A stretch of DNA of 64,000 nt from Roseovarius pacificus (GTDB taxonomy: Bacteria; Pseudomonadota; Alphaproteobacteria; Rhodobacterales; Rhodobacteraceae): assembly GCF_900142665.1 (NCBI RefSeq), contig NZ_FRBR01000001.1, positions 1 to 64,000 on the forward strand, given 5' to 3'. Within the stretch, counting starts at the first letter, position 1, and each line of letters opens with the position of its first letter. Positions 48,743 to 57,274 of this stretch are shown here, one piece after another. A model generated the notes under the pieces. That model was given only the letters and a program-made list of their open reading frames with translations, was not told the DNA's origin and ran no database searches. The translations under genes and the position numbers were made by a program.

Positions 48743-49363
48743 TCAGCCCATCGCGGCGATCAGATCGCCCAGAGCGGCGGCGGGATCGTCGGCTTTCCAG
48801 ATCTCGTCCCCGATGCCGAAAAAGTCGGTGACCGGGGTCAGGGTCCGGATCAGAGCGGTATCGAGCGCGCCTTCGGCGACGACGGGCAGTTCGATCATCT
48901 GCGACCACCATTCGAACAATTCGGGATCGGCCACGGACCCGTCGCCAAGGCCGGTCGCGCCTACGGGGCCGAAACTGACATAGTCCGCCCCGGCCTCACC
49001 GGCGTTCATGCCTTCGTGGCGTGAGGTGCCGCAGAACGATCCGACGATGGCCTCGGCGCCCAGTTCCTTGCGCGCGGCGCGGACCGAGCGCGCGCCGTCG
49101 GTCAGGTGAACCCCGTCGAGCCCCAGCCGTTCGACCATCATCAGATGGCTGTCGATCACCAGCGCGATGTCGCGGGCGTGGGTCACCTCGCGGCAGGCAT
49201 CGGCGGCGCGCGACAGGCGGTCTTCGTCGCGCGTGGCCAGCGCGAGGCGCACGCAGGCGACCTCGTGCGCGTCCAGCACGCGGGCCAGCCGGTCCGGGAA
49301 GGTGGAGAGCTCGATCTCGGGCGGGGTGATGAGGTAGATTTGCGGCTGCTCGGGCTCGGCCAT
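48743..49363 (-). CDS. Thiamine phosphate synthase family protein (ThiE/TenI)
   Basis: The 206-residue TIM-barrel protein begins IYLITPPEIE; later it has VIDSHLMMVERLGLDGVHLT, GSFCGTSRHEGMNAGEAGAD and YVSFGPV. The HLT and GADYVSFGP stretches fit ThiE/TenI proteins, which couple HMP-PP with thiazole phosphate or isomerise the thiazole. Some ThiE pyrophosphate-binding residues appear changed, so a ThiE-like assignment is safer than naming the enzyme. No other thi genes are nearby. Confidence 0.75.
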   Translation of the reverse strand: MAEPEQPQIYLITPPEIELSTFPDRLARVLDAHEVACVRLALATRDEDRLSRAADACREVTHARDIALVIDSHLMMVERLGLDGVHLTDGARSVRAARKELGAEAIVGSFCGTSRHEGMNAGEAGADYVSFGPVGATGLGDGSVADPELFEWWSQMIELPVVAEGALDTALIRTLTPVTDFFGIGDEIWKADDPAAALGDLIAAMG

Positions 49364-49736
49364 TGTCGGGCGCTCCTGCGTTATCGGGTCCAGCCCCTAT
49401 AGCGTGGAAGGACCGGGCGCGCCAAGTGGGGTTTGTTGGTGACGGGGCAGGGATGACCGCCAGAGGACTGGAAGCGCGTTTCCTGGTGGTGCGGAACCTC
49501 TGGATGACGAGCCGCGCATTGCCAGACCGCGGGGTGGCGAAAAAACGGTCATTCAATGCAGTTTATGCCCGCTAAATTCGAAATAGCCCTGAATGGCGCA
49601 CTGTCCTTACCAAATCGCCAGCCCGGGGGGGGGCGGTCTGGCGATGCGCGGCGCCTTCGGCGCTGTTTCGCGCAGGAGAAAGTCCGCGGCACCGCGTATT
49701 TTCGTGCTTCCGATCCCGCACGGGGCTGCGCCAGCC
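49364..49736. other. 373-bp non-coding interval with GC-rich dyads and a G9 run
   Basis: I see no credible gene here. It holds a palindrome TCGCCAG (49615-49621) / CTGGCGA (49638-49644) enclosing CCC followed by nine G. A GC-rich hairpin (GGCGCC-TTC-GGCGCT) lies about 20 bp further on. These could end transcription of the small entericidin-like gene, read leftward, or hold leader structures for the thiE-like gene. Confidence 0.4.
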
Positions 49737-49850
49737 TCAGAACCAGCTTTGCACGCCGCGCGCCGCGCCGGAGATGTCGCGCCCGACGCCATCGACGGTG
49801 GCGCAGGCCGACAGGGCCGCGATCAGGGCCAGAGCGATCAGGTTGCGCAT
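49737..49850 (-). CDS. Entericidin A/B-family small lipoprotein
   Basis: The 37-residue peptide begins MRNLIALALIAALSACATVD, a signal with the lipobox LSAC followed by a short mature tail ending in GVQSWF. The mature GVGRDISGAARGV-like stretch matches the entericidin/EcnAB family of tiny membrane lipoproteins (bacteriolysis and stress-related). GAGG lies 8 bp before ATG 49850. It is too short for many gene finders. It lies 22 bp downstream of the yejA-like gene and on the same strand, so it may be co-transcribed with it. Confidence 0.8.
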   Translation of the reverse strand: MRNLIALALIAALSACATVDGVGRDISGAARGVQSWF

Positions 49851-49872
49851 GGGGTTTACCTCTTTGTGGGTC

Positions 49873-51708
49873 TTACTGCTCTTGATCTTTTTCGTACCAC
49901 CAGACCTCGGGGAGGAAGCCGACGCCGTCCCCGTAGATCGGCAGATGATCCTTTAAATAGCGCAATTCGCGGATATGGGCAATTCTGCCCACGGCGTATT
50001 GATGAATGGGGATCACGTAGCGCCCGGCGGTCAGCACGCGATCCAGTGCGCGGGTGGCGGCGACAAAGTCTTCGCGGTTGCGCGCGGTCAGCATGGCGTC
50101 GATCATCGCATCGGCGGCGGGCGAGCGCATGCCCATCAGGTTGCGGCTGCCGGGCTGGTCGGCGGCCTCGGAGCCCCAGTAGAAACGTTGTTCGTTGCCG
50201 GGGCTGAGCGAGAGCGAGCGGCGCATGAAGGTCAGGTCGAAATCGAACATGCGCTCGCGTTCGGCATATTGCGCCTTGTCGATGGATTGCACGTCGAGCG
50301 CGATACCGAGGCGTTCCAGCGCACGGGCGTAGATATCCATGATCGCCGTGGCCTGCTGAATCAGTGCGTCCTGCTGCAACAGGACGGTCAGTTCGAGCGG
50401 CTGTTCGTCGGCGTTTTTCAGCACGCCGTCCTGTACCGTCCACCCGGCCTGTTCCAGAAGCGCCATCGCCTTGCGCAGGTTGCTCCGGTTGCGGGCCGAG
50501 CCATCGCCGATGGGCAGGGCGTAGCCTTCGAGCGTGCCGGGGGGCAGGGTCCCGGCAAAGGGTTCCAGCAGGTCACGCACGGCCCCCGTGGCCGGGCCGG
50601 GCTGCATCGCAAGGTCGGAATTCGAGAAATACGAGGTGATGCGCGGCTGCCGCCCGCCGGTGAGCGTGTCGTTGATATATTCGAAGTTGAAGGCGTGGAT
50701 CAGCGCCGCGCGCACCCGCCAGTCATCCAGCGGCGGGCGGCGGGTGTTCATCACGAAACCGGTCATGCCCGAGGGGGTGGAATGGGGAATCTCCGATTTG
50801 ACGATCTCACCCGAGCGGACGGCGGGAAAATCGTACTGGGTTTCCCAGCGGTCGGCGTTGAATTCGCGAATCCATGACAGGGCCCTGGCCTTGAACGCCT
50901 CTTTCAGCACGGTGTTATCGCCGTAGAATTCGATGCGGATTTCGTCGAAATTGTTTGTGCCGCGCCGCAGGGGCAGATCGTTGCCCCAGTAATCGGGATT
51001 GCGGCGCAGGGTGACGTGGCGGCCCACCTCGTAATCGGCCACCACATAGGGGGCCGATCCGATGGGAATGTCGCCAAGGGCGGCATTGGCGAAATCGCGC
51101 CCGTCCCATTGGGATTTCTTCAGGATCGGGCGCAGCCCGGCGATCAGCGCCAGTTCGCGGTCTTCGGTGTCGAAGGTCAGCCGGACGCTGCGCGGGCCGG
51201 TCTGTTCTATGCTTGCGACCTGATCCTGGAGGGTGCGGTAGCGGGGGTGCCCCTGGGTGCCGAGCGTTTCGTAGGACCAGATCACATCGGCGACGGTGAC
51301 GGGGCTGCCGTCGGAGAATCGGGCCTGCGGGCGGAGGGTGAATTCGACCCATTCGCGATTCGGCCCGGTCTCGACCGATTCGGCCAGAAGGCCGTAGAGC
51401 GTGAACGGTTCGTCCCAGGAACGGCCCATCAGGGATTCGTGCGTGAGGTAGCTCAACTGCCAGGGCGGGGTGCCTTTCAGCGCGAAGGGATTGAGCGAAT
51501 CGAAGCTGCCCACATTGCCGGTGACCACGCGCCCGCCCCTGGGCGCGTCGGGGTTGGCATAGGGCAGGGACACAAAATCAGGTGGCAGGGCGGGGTCGCC
51601 ATACATAGCTATGCCATGCGCGGGGTCGGACCATGCCGCTTGACAGGTGAAAAGCCCGGCCGCGAGCAATGCGGCGGCCTTTAATGGCAGGAAAAAAACC
51701 GGTCTCAT
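49873..51708 (-). CDS. YejA-like ABC transporter periplasmic binding protein
   Basis: The 611-residue family-5 binding protein has a signal peptide (ALLAAGLFTCQAAWS). The YejA-type mature start is HGIAMYGDPALPPDFVSLPY, then GGRVVTGNVGSFDSLNPF; the C-terminal half has RAALIHAFNFEYIND. YejA-type systems take up larger peptides (e.g. microcin C-like). No permease or ATPase genes are adjacent here, so the partners are elsewhere. ATG 51708 directly precedes the signal peptide. Confidence 0.88.
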   Translation of the reverse strand: MRPVFFLPLKAAALLAAGLFTCQAAWSDPAHGIAMYGDPALPPDFVSLPYANPDAPRGGRVVTGNVGSFDSLNPFALKGTPPWQLSYLTHESLMGRSWDEPFTLYGLLAESVETGPNREWVEFTLRPQARFSDGSPVTVADVIWSYETLGTQGHPRYRTLQDQVASIEQTGPRSVRLTFDTEDRELALIAGLRPILKKSQWDGRDFANAALGDIPIGSAPYVVADYEVGRHVTLRRNPDYWGNDLPLRRGTNNFDEIRIEFYGDNTVLKEAFKARALSWIREFNADRWETQYDFPAVRSGEIVKSEIPHSTPSGMTGFVMNTRRPPLDDWRVRAALIHAFNFEYINDTLTGGRQPRITSYFSNSDLAMQPGPATGAVRDLLEPFAGTLPPGTLEGYALPIGDGSARNRSNLRKAMALLEQAGWTVQDGVLKNADEQPLELTVLLQQDALIQQATAIMDIYARALERLGIALDVQSIDKAQYAERERMFDFDLTFMRRSLSLSPGNEQRFYWGSEAADQPGSRNLMGMRSPAADAMIDAMLTARNREDFVAATRALDRVLTAGRYVIPIHQYAVGRIAHIRELRYLKDHLPIYGDGVGFLPEVWWYEKDQEQ

Positions 51709-51788
51709 TCTGGCAACAATCTCCGCTGTGCCTTGTGTGCTTGAACCGGGACCGTAGTGACGGATTCATGGGTTTTCAAACTTTTAGC

Positions 51789-51817
51789 TTGGATGAGAGC
51801 GCCGGATTGCTTATAAA
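51789..51817 (+). promoter_or_regulatory. Sigma-70-type promoter of a candidate sRNA
   Basis: TTGGAT, an exactly 17-bp spacer and TATAAA lie in the non-coding gap between yejA and bdhA. Transcription would start near A51824 and reach a strong terminator about 75 nt later. Confidence 0.6.
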
Positions 51818-51823
51818 GGGGTT

Positions 51824-51900
51824 ACTGCTCGATAGGTTTCTTGCCTGTATGAAACCTGCCTCAATAACTTAACGCCGGCTTCGTGCCGGCGTTTTTTTTT
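51824..51900 (+). ncRNA. Candidate small RNA (about 77 nt)
   Basis: This transcript would begin about 7 nt after a good promoter. It has an internal hairpin (AGGTTTC 51834-51840 / GAAACCT 51851-51857, 10-nt loop containing TTGCCTGTAT), a single-stranded stretch TGCCTCAATAACTT, and a perfect terminator stem AACGCCGGC / GCCGGCGTT with a TTCGT loop followed by a long T-run. Only a 7-codon frame (MKPASIT) fits inside, so coding is unlikely. The structure is that of an Hfq-type trans-acting sRNA. An alternative is that it is the 5' leader/attenuator of bdhA, though the terminator would uncouple them. Confidence 0.55.
51871..51900 (+). terminator. Rho-independent terminator
   Basis: A perfect 9-bp stem AACGCCGGC / GCCGGCGTT with a 5-nt loop runs into a T-tract. 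No plus-strand gene precedes it, which is why an sRNA is proposed. Confidence 0.9.
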
Positions 51901-52011
51901 CGTCCGGTTCCGGGCCGCGCATCAGGGCACAGTCGACTGTTCGTGTTTTCCGGTGGCATTCGCGAATGCGGCATTTATGCTGCGTATGCATATGTCATGG
52001 AGGGCACCAAG

Positions 52012-52785
52012 ATGAGCGCAGCAGGCAAGACAGCCGTCATTACCGGATCGAACTCGGGGATCGGGCTGGGCATCGCCGAGGAGATGGCGAAGGCCGGGGT
52101 CAACGTGGTTCTGAACTCGTTCACCGATTCGCAGGACGATCACGCGCTGGCGGAGCGAATCGGAAAAGAGCATGGGGTGAGCGCGCGCTACATTAAGGCG
52201 GACATGTCGAAGCCCGAGGAATGCCGCGCGCTGATCGAACAGGCGGGGGCCTGCGATATCCTGATCAACAATGCGGGCATCCAGCATGTCGCGCCGATTG
52301 CCGAGTTTCCGACCGAGAAATGGGACGCGATCATCGCGATCAACCTGAATTCGGCGTTTCACACCACCGCTGCGGCGCTGCCGATGATGCGCAAGGCCGG
52401 CTGGGGCCGGGTGGTGAACATCGCCAGCGCCCACGGGCTGACCGCCAGCCCGTTCAAATCCGCCTATGTGGCGGCCAAGCACGGGATCGTCGGGCTGACC
52501 AAGGTCACGGCGCTGGAAACCGCGCAGGAGCCGATCACCGCCAACGCGATCTGCCCCGGTTACGTGCTGACGCCGCTGGTCGAGGCGCAGATTCCCGACA
52601 CGATGAAGGAATACGACATGTCCCGCGAGGACGTGATCAAAAACGTGATGTTGCAGCGCCAGCCCTCGAAGGAGTTCGCCACGGTCGAACAACTGGGCGG
52701 CACGGCGTTGTTCCTGTGTTCGGATGCGGCGGCGCAGGTGACGGGGACGACGATCAGCGTCGACGGCGGCTGGACGGCGTTGTGA
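52012..52785 (+). CDS. bdhA: D-beta-hydroxybutyrate dehydrogenase (SDR)
   Basis: The 257-residue classical short-chain dehydrogenase interconverts 3-hydroxybutyrate and acetoacetate with NAD. The cofactor motif is TGSNSGIGLGI, with NNAGIQHVAPI and active-site S139, Y152 and K156 (SAYVAAKHG). The stretches GIQHVAPIAEFPTEKWD and ICPGYVLTPLVEAQIPD are diagnostic of BdhA. GGAGGG lies 7 bp before ATG 52012. It is 67 bp upstream of a patatin gene and probably serves polyhydroxybutyrate turnover. Confidence 0.9.
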   Translation: MSAAGKTAVITGSNSGIGLGIAEEMAKAGVNVVLNSFTDSQDDHALAERIGKEHGVSARYIKADMSKPEECRALIEQAGACDILINNAGIQHVAPIAEFPTEKWDAIIAINLNSAFHTTAAALPMMRKAGWGRVVNIASAHGLTASPFKSAYVAAKHGIVGLTKVTALETAQEPITANAICPGYVLTPLVEAQIPDTMKEYDMSREDVIKNVMLQRQPSKEFATVEQLGGTALFLCSDAAAQVTGTTISVDGGWTAL

Positions 52786-52852
52786 CCGGGGCGAGGGGCT
52801 CATCCTCTCGTGCTCCCCGGGCTATTTCGGGCAAGAAGAAACGGGGTGTGGT

Positions 52853-53869
52853 GTGAGTAAAAAGAAGCGGATCAACCTGGCGCTTCAGGGCGGGGGCGCG
52901 CATGGCGCGTTCACCTGGGGTGTGCTGGACCGTTTGCTGGAGGATGACGGGATAGAGGTGGCGGCGATCTCGGGCACTTCGGCGGGAGCGCTGAACGGGG
53001 CGGCGTTCAAGTCGGGGGTGCTGGAAGACGGGCGCGCGGGCGCGAAGGCCAATCTGGACTGGCTGTGGAGCCAGATGGGGGCGGTGCAGGACATGCGCAT
53101 GCCCGCCTGGATGGCGGGGCCTGCGCCGGGGCTGATGAGCGCGGCGCTGGAGGCGTCCATGCCCTATGCCGCCGTGGACACCATGAGCCGGGTCATGTCG
53201 CCCTATGCCTATGGGCCGTTTTACCGCAATCCGCTGGAACGGATCGTGCAGCAGTTTCATTACGAAACGGTCTGTGCCGACGAGGGGCCGCGATTTTTCG
53301 TCAGCGCGACGAATGTGCATTCGGGCAAGATCCGGGTGTTCACCGGAGACGGGATTTCGACCGACAGCATTCTGGCCTCGGCCTGTTTGCCGACGCTGTT
53401 CCAGGCGGTCGAGATCGACGGGGCGCATTACTGGGACGGGGGCTATACCGGCAATCCGGCGCTGTTTCCGCTGTTCGGGTCCGATCTGCCCGAGGATATC
53501 GTGATCGTGAACATCAACCCTCTGGAGCGCGAGGAGGTGCCGCGCAGCCCGCAGGAGATTCAGAACCGGATCAACGAGATCAGTTTCAATTCGTCGCTGT
53601 TGCGGGAATTGCGCGCCATTCATTTCGTGCAGCGCCTTCTGGATCAGGGGGCAATGAGCGACGGCGCGATGAAGCGGGTGCATGTGCACATGATTTCGGA
53701 TGACGCGCTGATGGGAGAACTGTCCGTGGCCAGCAAGCTGGTGCCGACGCCCTGGATGCTGCACAAGCTGCGCGATGCGGGCCGAGAGGCGGCGGAGATG
53801 TTCCTGAGCCAGCACCGGGACGCGCTGAACAGGCGCGGCACGGTGGATCTGGCGGCGATGTTCTCGTGA
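52853..53869 (+). CDS. Patatin-like phospholipase
   Basis: The 338-residue Ser-Asp dyad hydrolase has the oxyanion hole LQGGGAHGAF (residues 11-20), nucleophile S43 in GTSAG and a catalytic Asp in YWDGGYTGNP. No signal peptide is seen, so it is cytoplasmic. A patatin directly after bdhA suggests a role in polyhydroxyalkanoate granule or lipid metabolism; this is inferred from position. The start is GTG at 52853. It ends 4 bp from the convergent cytochrome b gene. Confidence 0.85.
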   Translation: MSKKKRINLALQGGGAHGAFTWGVLDRLLEDDGIEVAAISGTSAGALNGAAFKSGVLEDGRAGAKANLDWLWSQMGAVQDMRMPAWMAGPAPGLMSAALEASMPYAAVDTMSRVMSPYAYGPFYRNPLERIVQQFHYETVCADEGPRFFVSATNVHSGKIRVFTGDGISTDSILASACLPTLFQAVEIDGAHYWDGGYTGNPALFPLFGSDLPEDIVIVNINPLEREEVPRSPQEIQNRINEISFNSSLLRELRAIHFVQRLLDQGAMSDGAMKRVHVHMISDDALMGELSVASKLVPTPWMLHKLRDAGREAAEMFLSQHRDALNRRGTVDLAAMFS

Positions 53870-53872
53870 GGG

Positions 53873-54535
53873 TCAGCCGCGCGGCCTGATCCGTCCCGGT
53901 TCGTCGGCTTCGAGATAGGCCTCTTCCTCGGGGGTGAGGTCGATCTTGTCGAAGCCGGTGATCATCGGTTTGACATGTTCGCGGAAGGAGTGTCCGACCG
54001 TCAGCAGGTAGACATGGGCGATCACGAAGGCGGCGATGGCGTAGGCGGCGACGAGGTGAATGCCCGTGACCCAGCCTGCCAAAGCGGTGGCGTTTTCGGC
54101 GCCTTCCCAGAAATTCCAGCCAAGCGCCAGAAGGCCGGTGATCCAGATTGCCGGAAACAGGATGATCTTGAGCGCAAGGTAGGTGATCGACTGAAGCGGG
54201 TTGTGCTTGCGCCAGTAGGCCTTGCGATAGGGGTGGGGATCGCCCTTGAAGATGTCGAACAGGTAGAATTTCGCCACCCGGACCAGCCCGTTGCGGGTGG
54301 GCACGTAATGTTTCCATGTGCCGGTGGTCAGGTGCCAGAAGATGGCAAAGACCCACAGCACGATCAGCGCCAGCGCGGCCACCGTATGCAGCATCACCGC
54401 CGGGCCGAAGGGTATCAGCGTGTGCAGCCCGTTCAGCCCCAGCCCGGTGAACAGCAGCGCCACGATCAGCAGCATCTGCGTCCAGTGCCAGAAGCGTTCG
54501 AACCGGGGGTAGACCTTGACGTAACGCTCAGTCAT
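53873..54535 (-). CDS. Cytochrome b561-type membrane subunit, partner of the octaheme cytochrome
   Basis: The 220-residue protein has about four helices and b-heme His pairs (RFERFWHWTQMLL near residue 15, VMLHTVAALALIVLW near 50, GIHLVAAYAIAAFVIAHVYLL near 160-180), as in formate-dehydrogenase gamma or thiosulfate-reductase-type b subunits. It overlaps the octaheme gene by 8 bp. I infer it passes quinol electrons to that periplasmic reductase. Confidence 0.85.
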   Translation of the reverse strand: MTERYVKVYPRFERFWHWTQMLLIVALLFTGLGLNGLHTLIPFGPAVMLHTVAALALIVLWVFAIFWHLTTGTWKHYVPTRNGLVRVAKFYLFDIFKGDPHPYRKAYWRKHNPLQSITYLALKIILFPAIWITGLLALGWNFWEGAENATALAGWVTGIHLVAAYAIAAFVIAHVYLLTVGHSFREHVKPMITGFDKIDLTPEEEAYLEADEPGRIRPRG

Positions 54536-56165
54536 GGGAGGCTCCGTTTTTCGAAGGGCGCAGCAGGCGGATGGCGGCGTGGATCAGAACCCCGCCCATT
54601 GAGGCCAGCAGCATGGCGAGGCCCAGGATGCCCGCCGTGTCATAGGGGGCGGTGCCGGGCATGTTCACGCCGGTGATCCCGGCCATGCGGCCGTCTTTGG
54701 CGTGGCAGCTTTCGCAGTCCACGGCGTCCTTGGCGGGGGCGACCATATGGGTGATGGGCCAGTACATATGGGTATCGACGAAGCCGAACTCGCCCGAATA
54801 TTCCTCTCCGGCGGCTTTCATGCCCGCGTCGATCGCCTTGGCCCAGTCGAAATTGGTCCATAGCGCGGTGTCGGTATCGGGGCCCCAGACCTGGGTATAG
54901 ACCAGTTCGTTGTTGACGCTGTCATAGGGCTGACGGCCTTCCATGCGTTTGAAGGGCCAGATGCGGCTGTCGGGCGCGTTGGGCGTGCCGTGGATCGGGT
55001 TGATCTCGACCGTTCGGGTCGGGTCGATCTTGAGGTCGCCGGTGGTGTATTCGACCACGCCGTTGAACCATGCGTAATAGGGCACCACGTTTTCGCCCCA
55101 TTCGAAATCGCCCTTGGTGGACAGGTAGGTGTGGCGGTGATCGCCGTCGGCTTCCAGATAGTCCGAGATCGAAATCGCCCGGCCCTGTTCGTCGAGCCTG
55201 CCGGCGGTGGACCAGTCCCAGACGGTTTTGGTGGCCACGCCGCCACGGGCGAATTCGGGAATGTGGCAGCTTTGGCAGGCCAGCGTGTCGGTATGGTCGT
55301 TGAGCTTCATGCCCTTCAGCCCCGCCGGGTGGGGCGTGTTGCCGTGGCAGCTTTCGCAGGTGGCGGCACCGCGCGGCTCGCCGGGTTTGCCGGTGCCGTG
55401 CGGATCGGTGGCCTGCATCATGTAGCGCGACCCGGCCCAGTTGTGCCGATCGCTGACATGGCAGGTGGCGCAGGTGAAATCCCCGCCTTCGGGGGACATA
55501 TGGATATCGGTGGCGAGCGAGGGCTCGTAAAGCGCCGAGGACAGATCGCCGTGTTTCACGTTATCGCCGCCGCCGCCGTAGAAGTGACAGTTGCCGCAAT
55601 TGTCGCGCCCCGGCATGCCGACGCTGCGCGCGGCCTTGCCCAGATCGACGGGCCAGGACGCGGCCCCGGTGATCGTCTGGCTGCCGGCGGGCACCGGATC
55701 GAGCGGCGGGTGGCCCGCGCCGGTGGCGGTTTTGGTGTACTGGCCCGAGGTGTCGTGACAGACGAGGCAATCGGGCGTGGCCTGCGCCTGAGCCGAGCTT
55801 TGATTCATGTCCTCCCAGCCATAGCCGGCATGGCAGGAGGTGCAGCGCGGTTCGTTTCCGGCGACCGAGCCGCAGAACGCGTTGATCACGTTGCGCTTGC
55901 CCAGCATCTGGCCGGTTTCGGGGTGTTCGAACTCCCATTTGAAGTGGATGGAGTGCATGATCTGATCGTCGGCCTCGGTATGACACGACAGGCAGGCACG
56001 GGTGACTTCGGGGCCCGAGGTGAACTCTTTTTGCAGAATTTCGAACTTGGAATGATCCGTGGTACTGCCGGAGCCGGGCAGGGCGGGGGCCGAGCCCTGT
56101 TGGGCGAGGGCGGAGCCCGCGACGGCAAGGACCGACAGCAGGAGTGGTGGCAAGAGGCGAATCAT
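54528..56165 (-). CDS. Octaheme c-type cytochrome, tetrathionate-reductase (OTR) family
   Basis: The 545-residue exported multiheme protein has a signal peptide (residues 1-21) and eight CXXCH sites at C58, C108, C133, C190, C232, C270, C297 and C484. A C-terminal membrane helix (about 511-535) is present. Eight hemes, the long heme-free segment before the last heme and the wide spacing fit the octaheme tetrathionate-reductase family, which reduces tetrathionate and in vitro also nitrite and hydroxylamine. A cytochrome b partner is co-translated downstream. An FNR-like box lies 68 bp upstream, suggesting induction at low oxygen. The physiological substrate here is unproven. Confidence 0.88.
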   Translation of the reverse strand: MIRLLPPLLLSVLAVAGSALAQQGSAPALPGSGSTTDHSKFEILQKEFTSGPEVTRACLSCHTEADDQIMHSIHFKWEFEHPETGQMLGKRNVINAFCGSVAGNEPRCTSCHAGYGWEDMNQSSAQAQATPDCLVCHDTSGQYTKTATGAGHPPLDPVPAGSQTITGAASWPVDLGKAARSVGMPGRDNCGNCHFYGGGGDNVKHGDLSSALYEPSLATDIHMSPEGGDFTCATCHVSDRHNWAGSRYMMQATDPHGTGKPGEPRGAATCESCHGNTPHPAGLKGMKLNDHTDTLACQSCHIPEFARGGVATKTVWDWSTAGRLDEQGRAISISDYLEADGDHRHTYLSTKGDFEWGENVVPYYAWFNGVVEYTTGDLKIDPTRTVEINPIHGTPNAPDSRIWPFKRMEGRQPYDSVNNELVYTQVWGPDTDTALWTNFDWAKAIDAGMKAAGEEYSGEFGFVDTHMYWPITHMVAPAKDAVDCESCHAKDGRMAGITGVNMPGTAPYDTAGILGLAMLLASMGGVLIHAAIRLLRPSKNGASHD

Positions 56166-56232
56166 GGGCGCACCCTAAGTGTTGACAGAATCTGCATTCC
56201 GGAATTGGAATATGATTTTGTCGCCCGGGGCA

Positions 56233-56246
56233 TTGATCTGGCGCAA
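56233..56246. promoter_or_regulatory. FNR/DNR-type box upstream of the octaheme cytochrome
   Basis: Read on the minus strand this is TTGCG-CCAG-ATCAA, matching eight of the ten conserved bases of the FNR half-sites TTGAT-N4-ATCAA. On the minus strand a CATATT -10 candidate (56209-56214) would put the box centre close to -40, a class II activator position. A second dyad, ATTCC-(6 nt)-GGAAT (56196-56211), lies between it and the gene. Confidence 0.45.
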
Positions 56247-56281
56247 GGTGAAACATGCGCATCTGATGTATTCGCGCGCGA

Positions 56282-56998
56282 TCAGCCGGATTTATCTGCC
56301 TTGGATTTGTCTGCCTTGGGGCGGGGATCGTTCGGGTCGACCTGGCCGGGATAGACCAGCCCGGCCGAGATCACGAGCTTGGCCGCGTCCTCGATGCTCA
56401 TGTCCAGTTCGATCACGTCTTCGCGCGGAAAGAACAGCAGGAAGCCGCTGGTCGGGTTCGGGGTGGTGGGCACGAAGACGCTGAGCAGGTCCGAGCCGGT
56501 TTCCGCCTTTTCGTTCACCTCGCCCCTGGCGGCGGTGGAGATGAAGCCCACGGCCCAGATATCCTTGCGCGGGTATTGCACGAGGCAGGCCTTTTCGAAG
56601 CTGCGCTCGGACTGGGCGAAGACGGTTTCGGCGATCTGTTTGACGCCCGAATAGATCGAACGGACCACCGGCATGCGGTTGACCAGCGATTCCGCGAAGC
56701 GGATCAGGGATTTGCCGATCAGCCCCTTGGCGACCCAGCCGACGATCACGGTGAAGATCAGGAAGATGATCAGCCCGACGCCGCGCAGGTTGATGCCGAT
56801 GTAATGCTCGGGGCGCAGATTGATCGGAACCAGTGGCAGGACCACGCTGTCCACCCAGCCCATCAGCGACCAGACCAGCCAGATCGTCAGGGCGACAGGG
56901 GCGATCACGACGATCCCCGTCAGGAAGCTGGCGCGCAGCCCGGCGAACCTGCCGGGCTTGCGGGTCGGGTCTGGAAGGTCGTCGAAAGGCGTGGTCAT
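56282..56998 (-). CDS. DUF502 family inner-membrane protein
   Basis: The 238-residue protein has two N-terminal helices (FLTGIVVIAPVALTIWLVW and GVGLIIFLIFTVIVGWVAKG) and the DUF502 signature RMPVVRSIYSGVKQIAETVF, then VQYPRKDIWAVGFISTAA and VFVPTTPNPTSGFLLFFP. A charged Lys/Asp tail ends the protein. The family is conserved but of unknown function; some members are linked to membrane homeostasis. It is oriented away from the cassette array. Confidence 0.9.
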   Translation of the reverse strand: MTTPFDDLPDPTRKPGRFAGLRASFLTGIVVIAPVALTIWLVWSLMGWVDSVVLPLVPINLRPEHYIGINLRGVGLIIFLIFTVIVGWVAKGLIGKSLIRFAESLVNRMPVVRSIYSGVKQIAETVFAQSERSFEKACLVQYPRKDIWAVGFISTAARGEVNEKAETGSDLLSVFVPTTPNPTSGFLLFFPREDVIELDMSIEDAAKLVISAGLVYPGQVDPNDPRPKADKSKADKSG

Positions 56999-57274
56999 CC
57001 GGGTATAACTGCTTTGCTGAGCAATATCCGCTATCTAAGGGGTTTGCGGGGCGCTCACAATGGGTTTGCGCCGCACATCGCGACCGGACGGCGCGGGCCG
57101 CCCGATCGGTGGGCGGTTTTCGGCGGAGGGTCCGGAGTTTCCGCCTTGCGGGTTTCGGGCGGGCGGTTGCCATGGCCGGGGGCCCGGCGCGGAGGGCGGG
57201 ATCGATAGCAGGGCGTGACGATGCGCCACTTGATCGGGGTGGGGTGATTGGGCGATGATCCCGCATAGGTTGTG

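Noticed and set aside
51669..51872. 67-codon plus-strand frame between yejA and bdhA
   Set aside because: It starts inside yejA on the opposite strand, has no ribosome-binding site and no recognisable domain, and runs across the proposed sRNA promoter and first hairpin.
57221..57240. CRISPR-like repeated units around 57-60 kb
   Set aside because: The repeats are hundreds of bases long, coding, and without uniform short repeats or spacers; they are gene cassettes.
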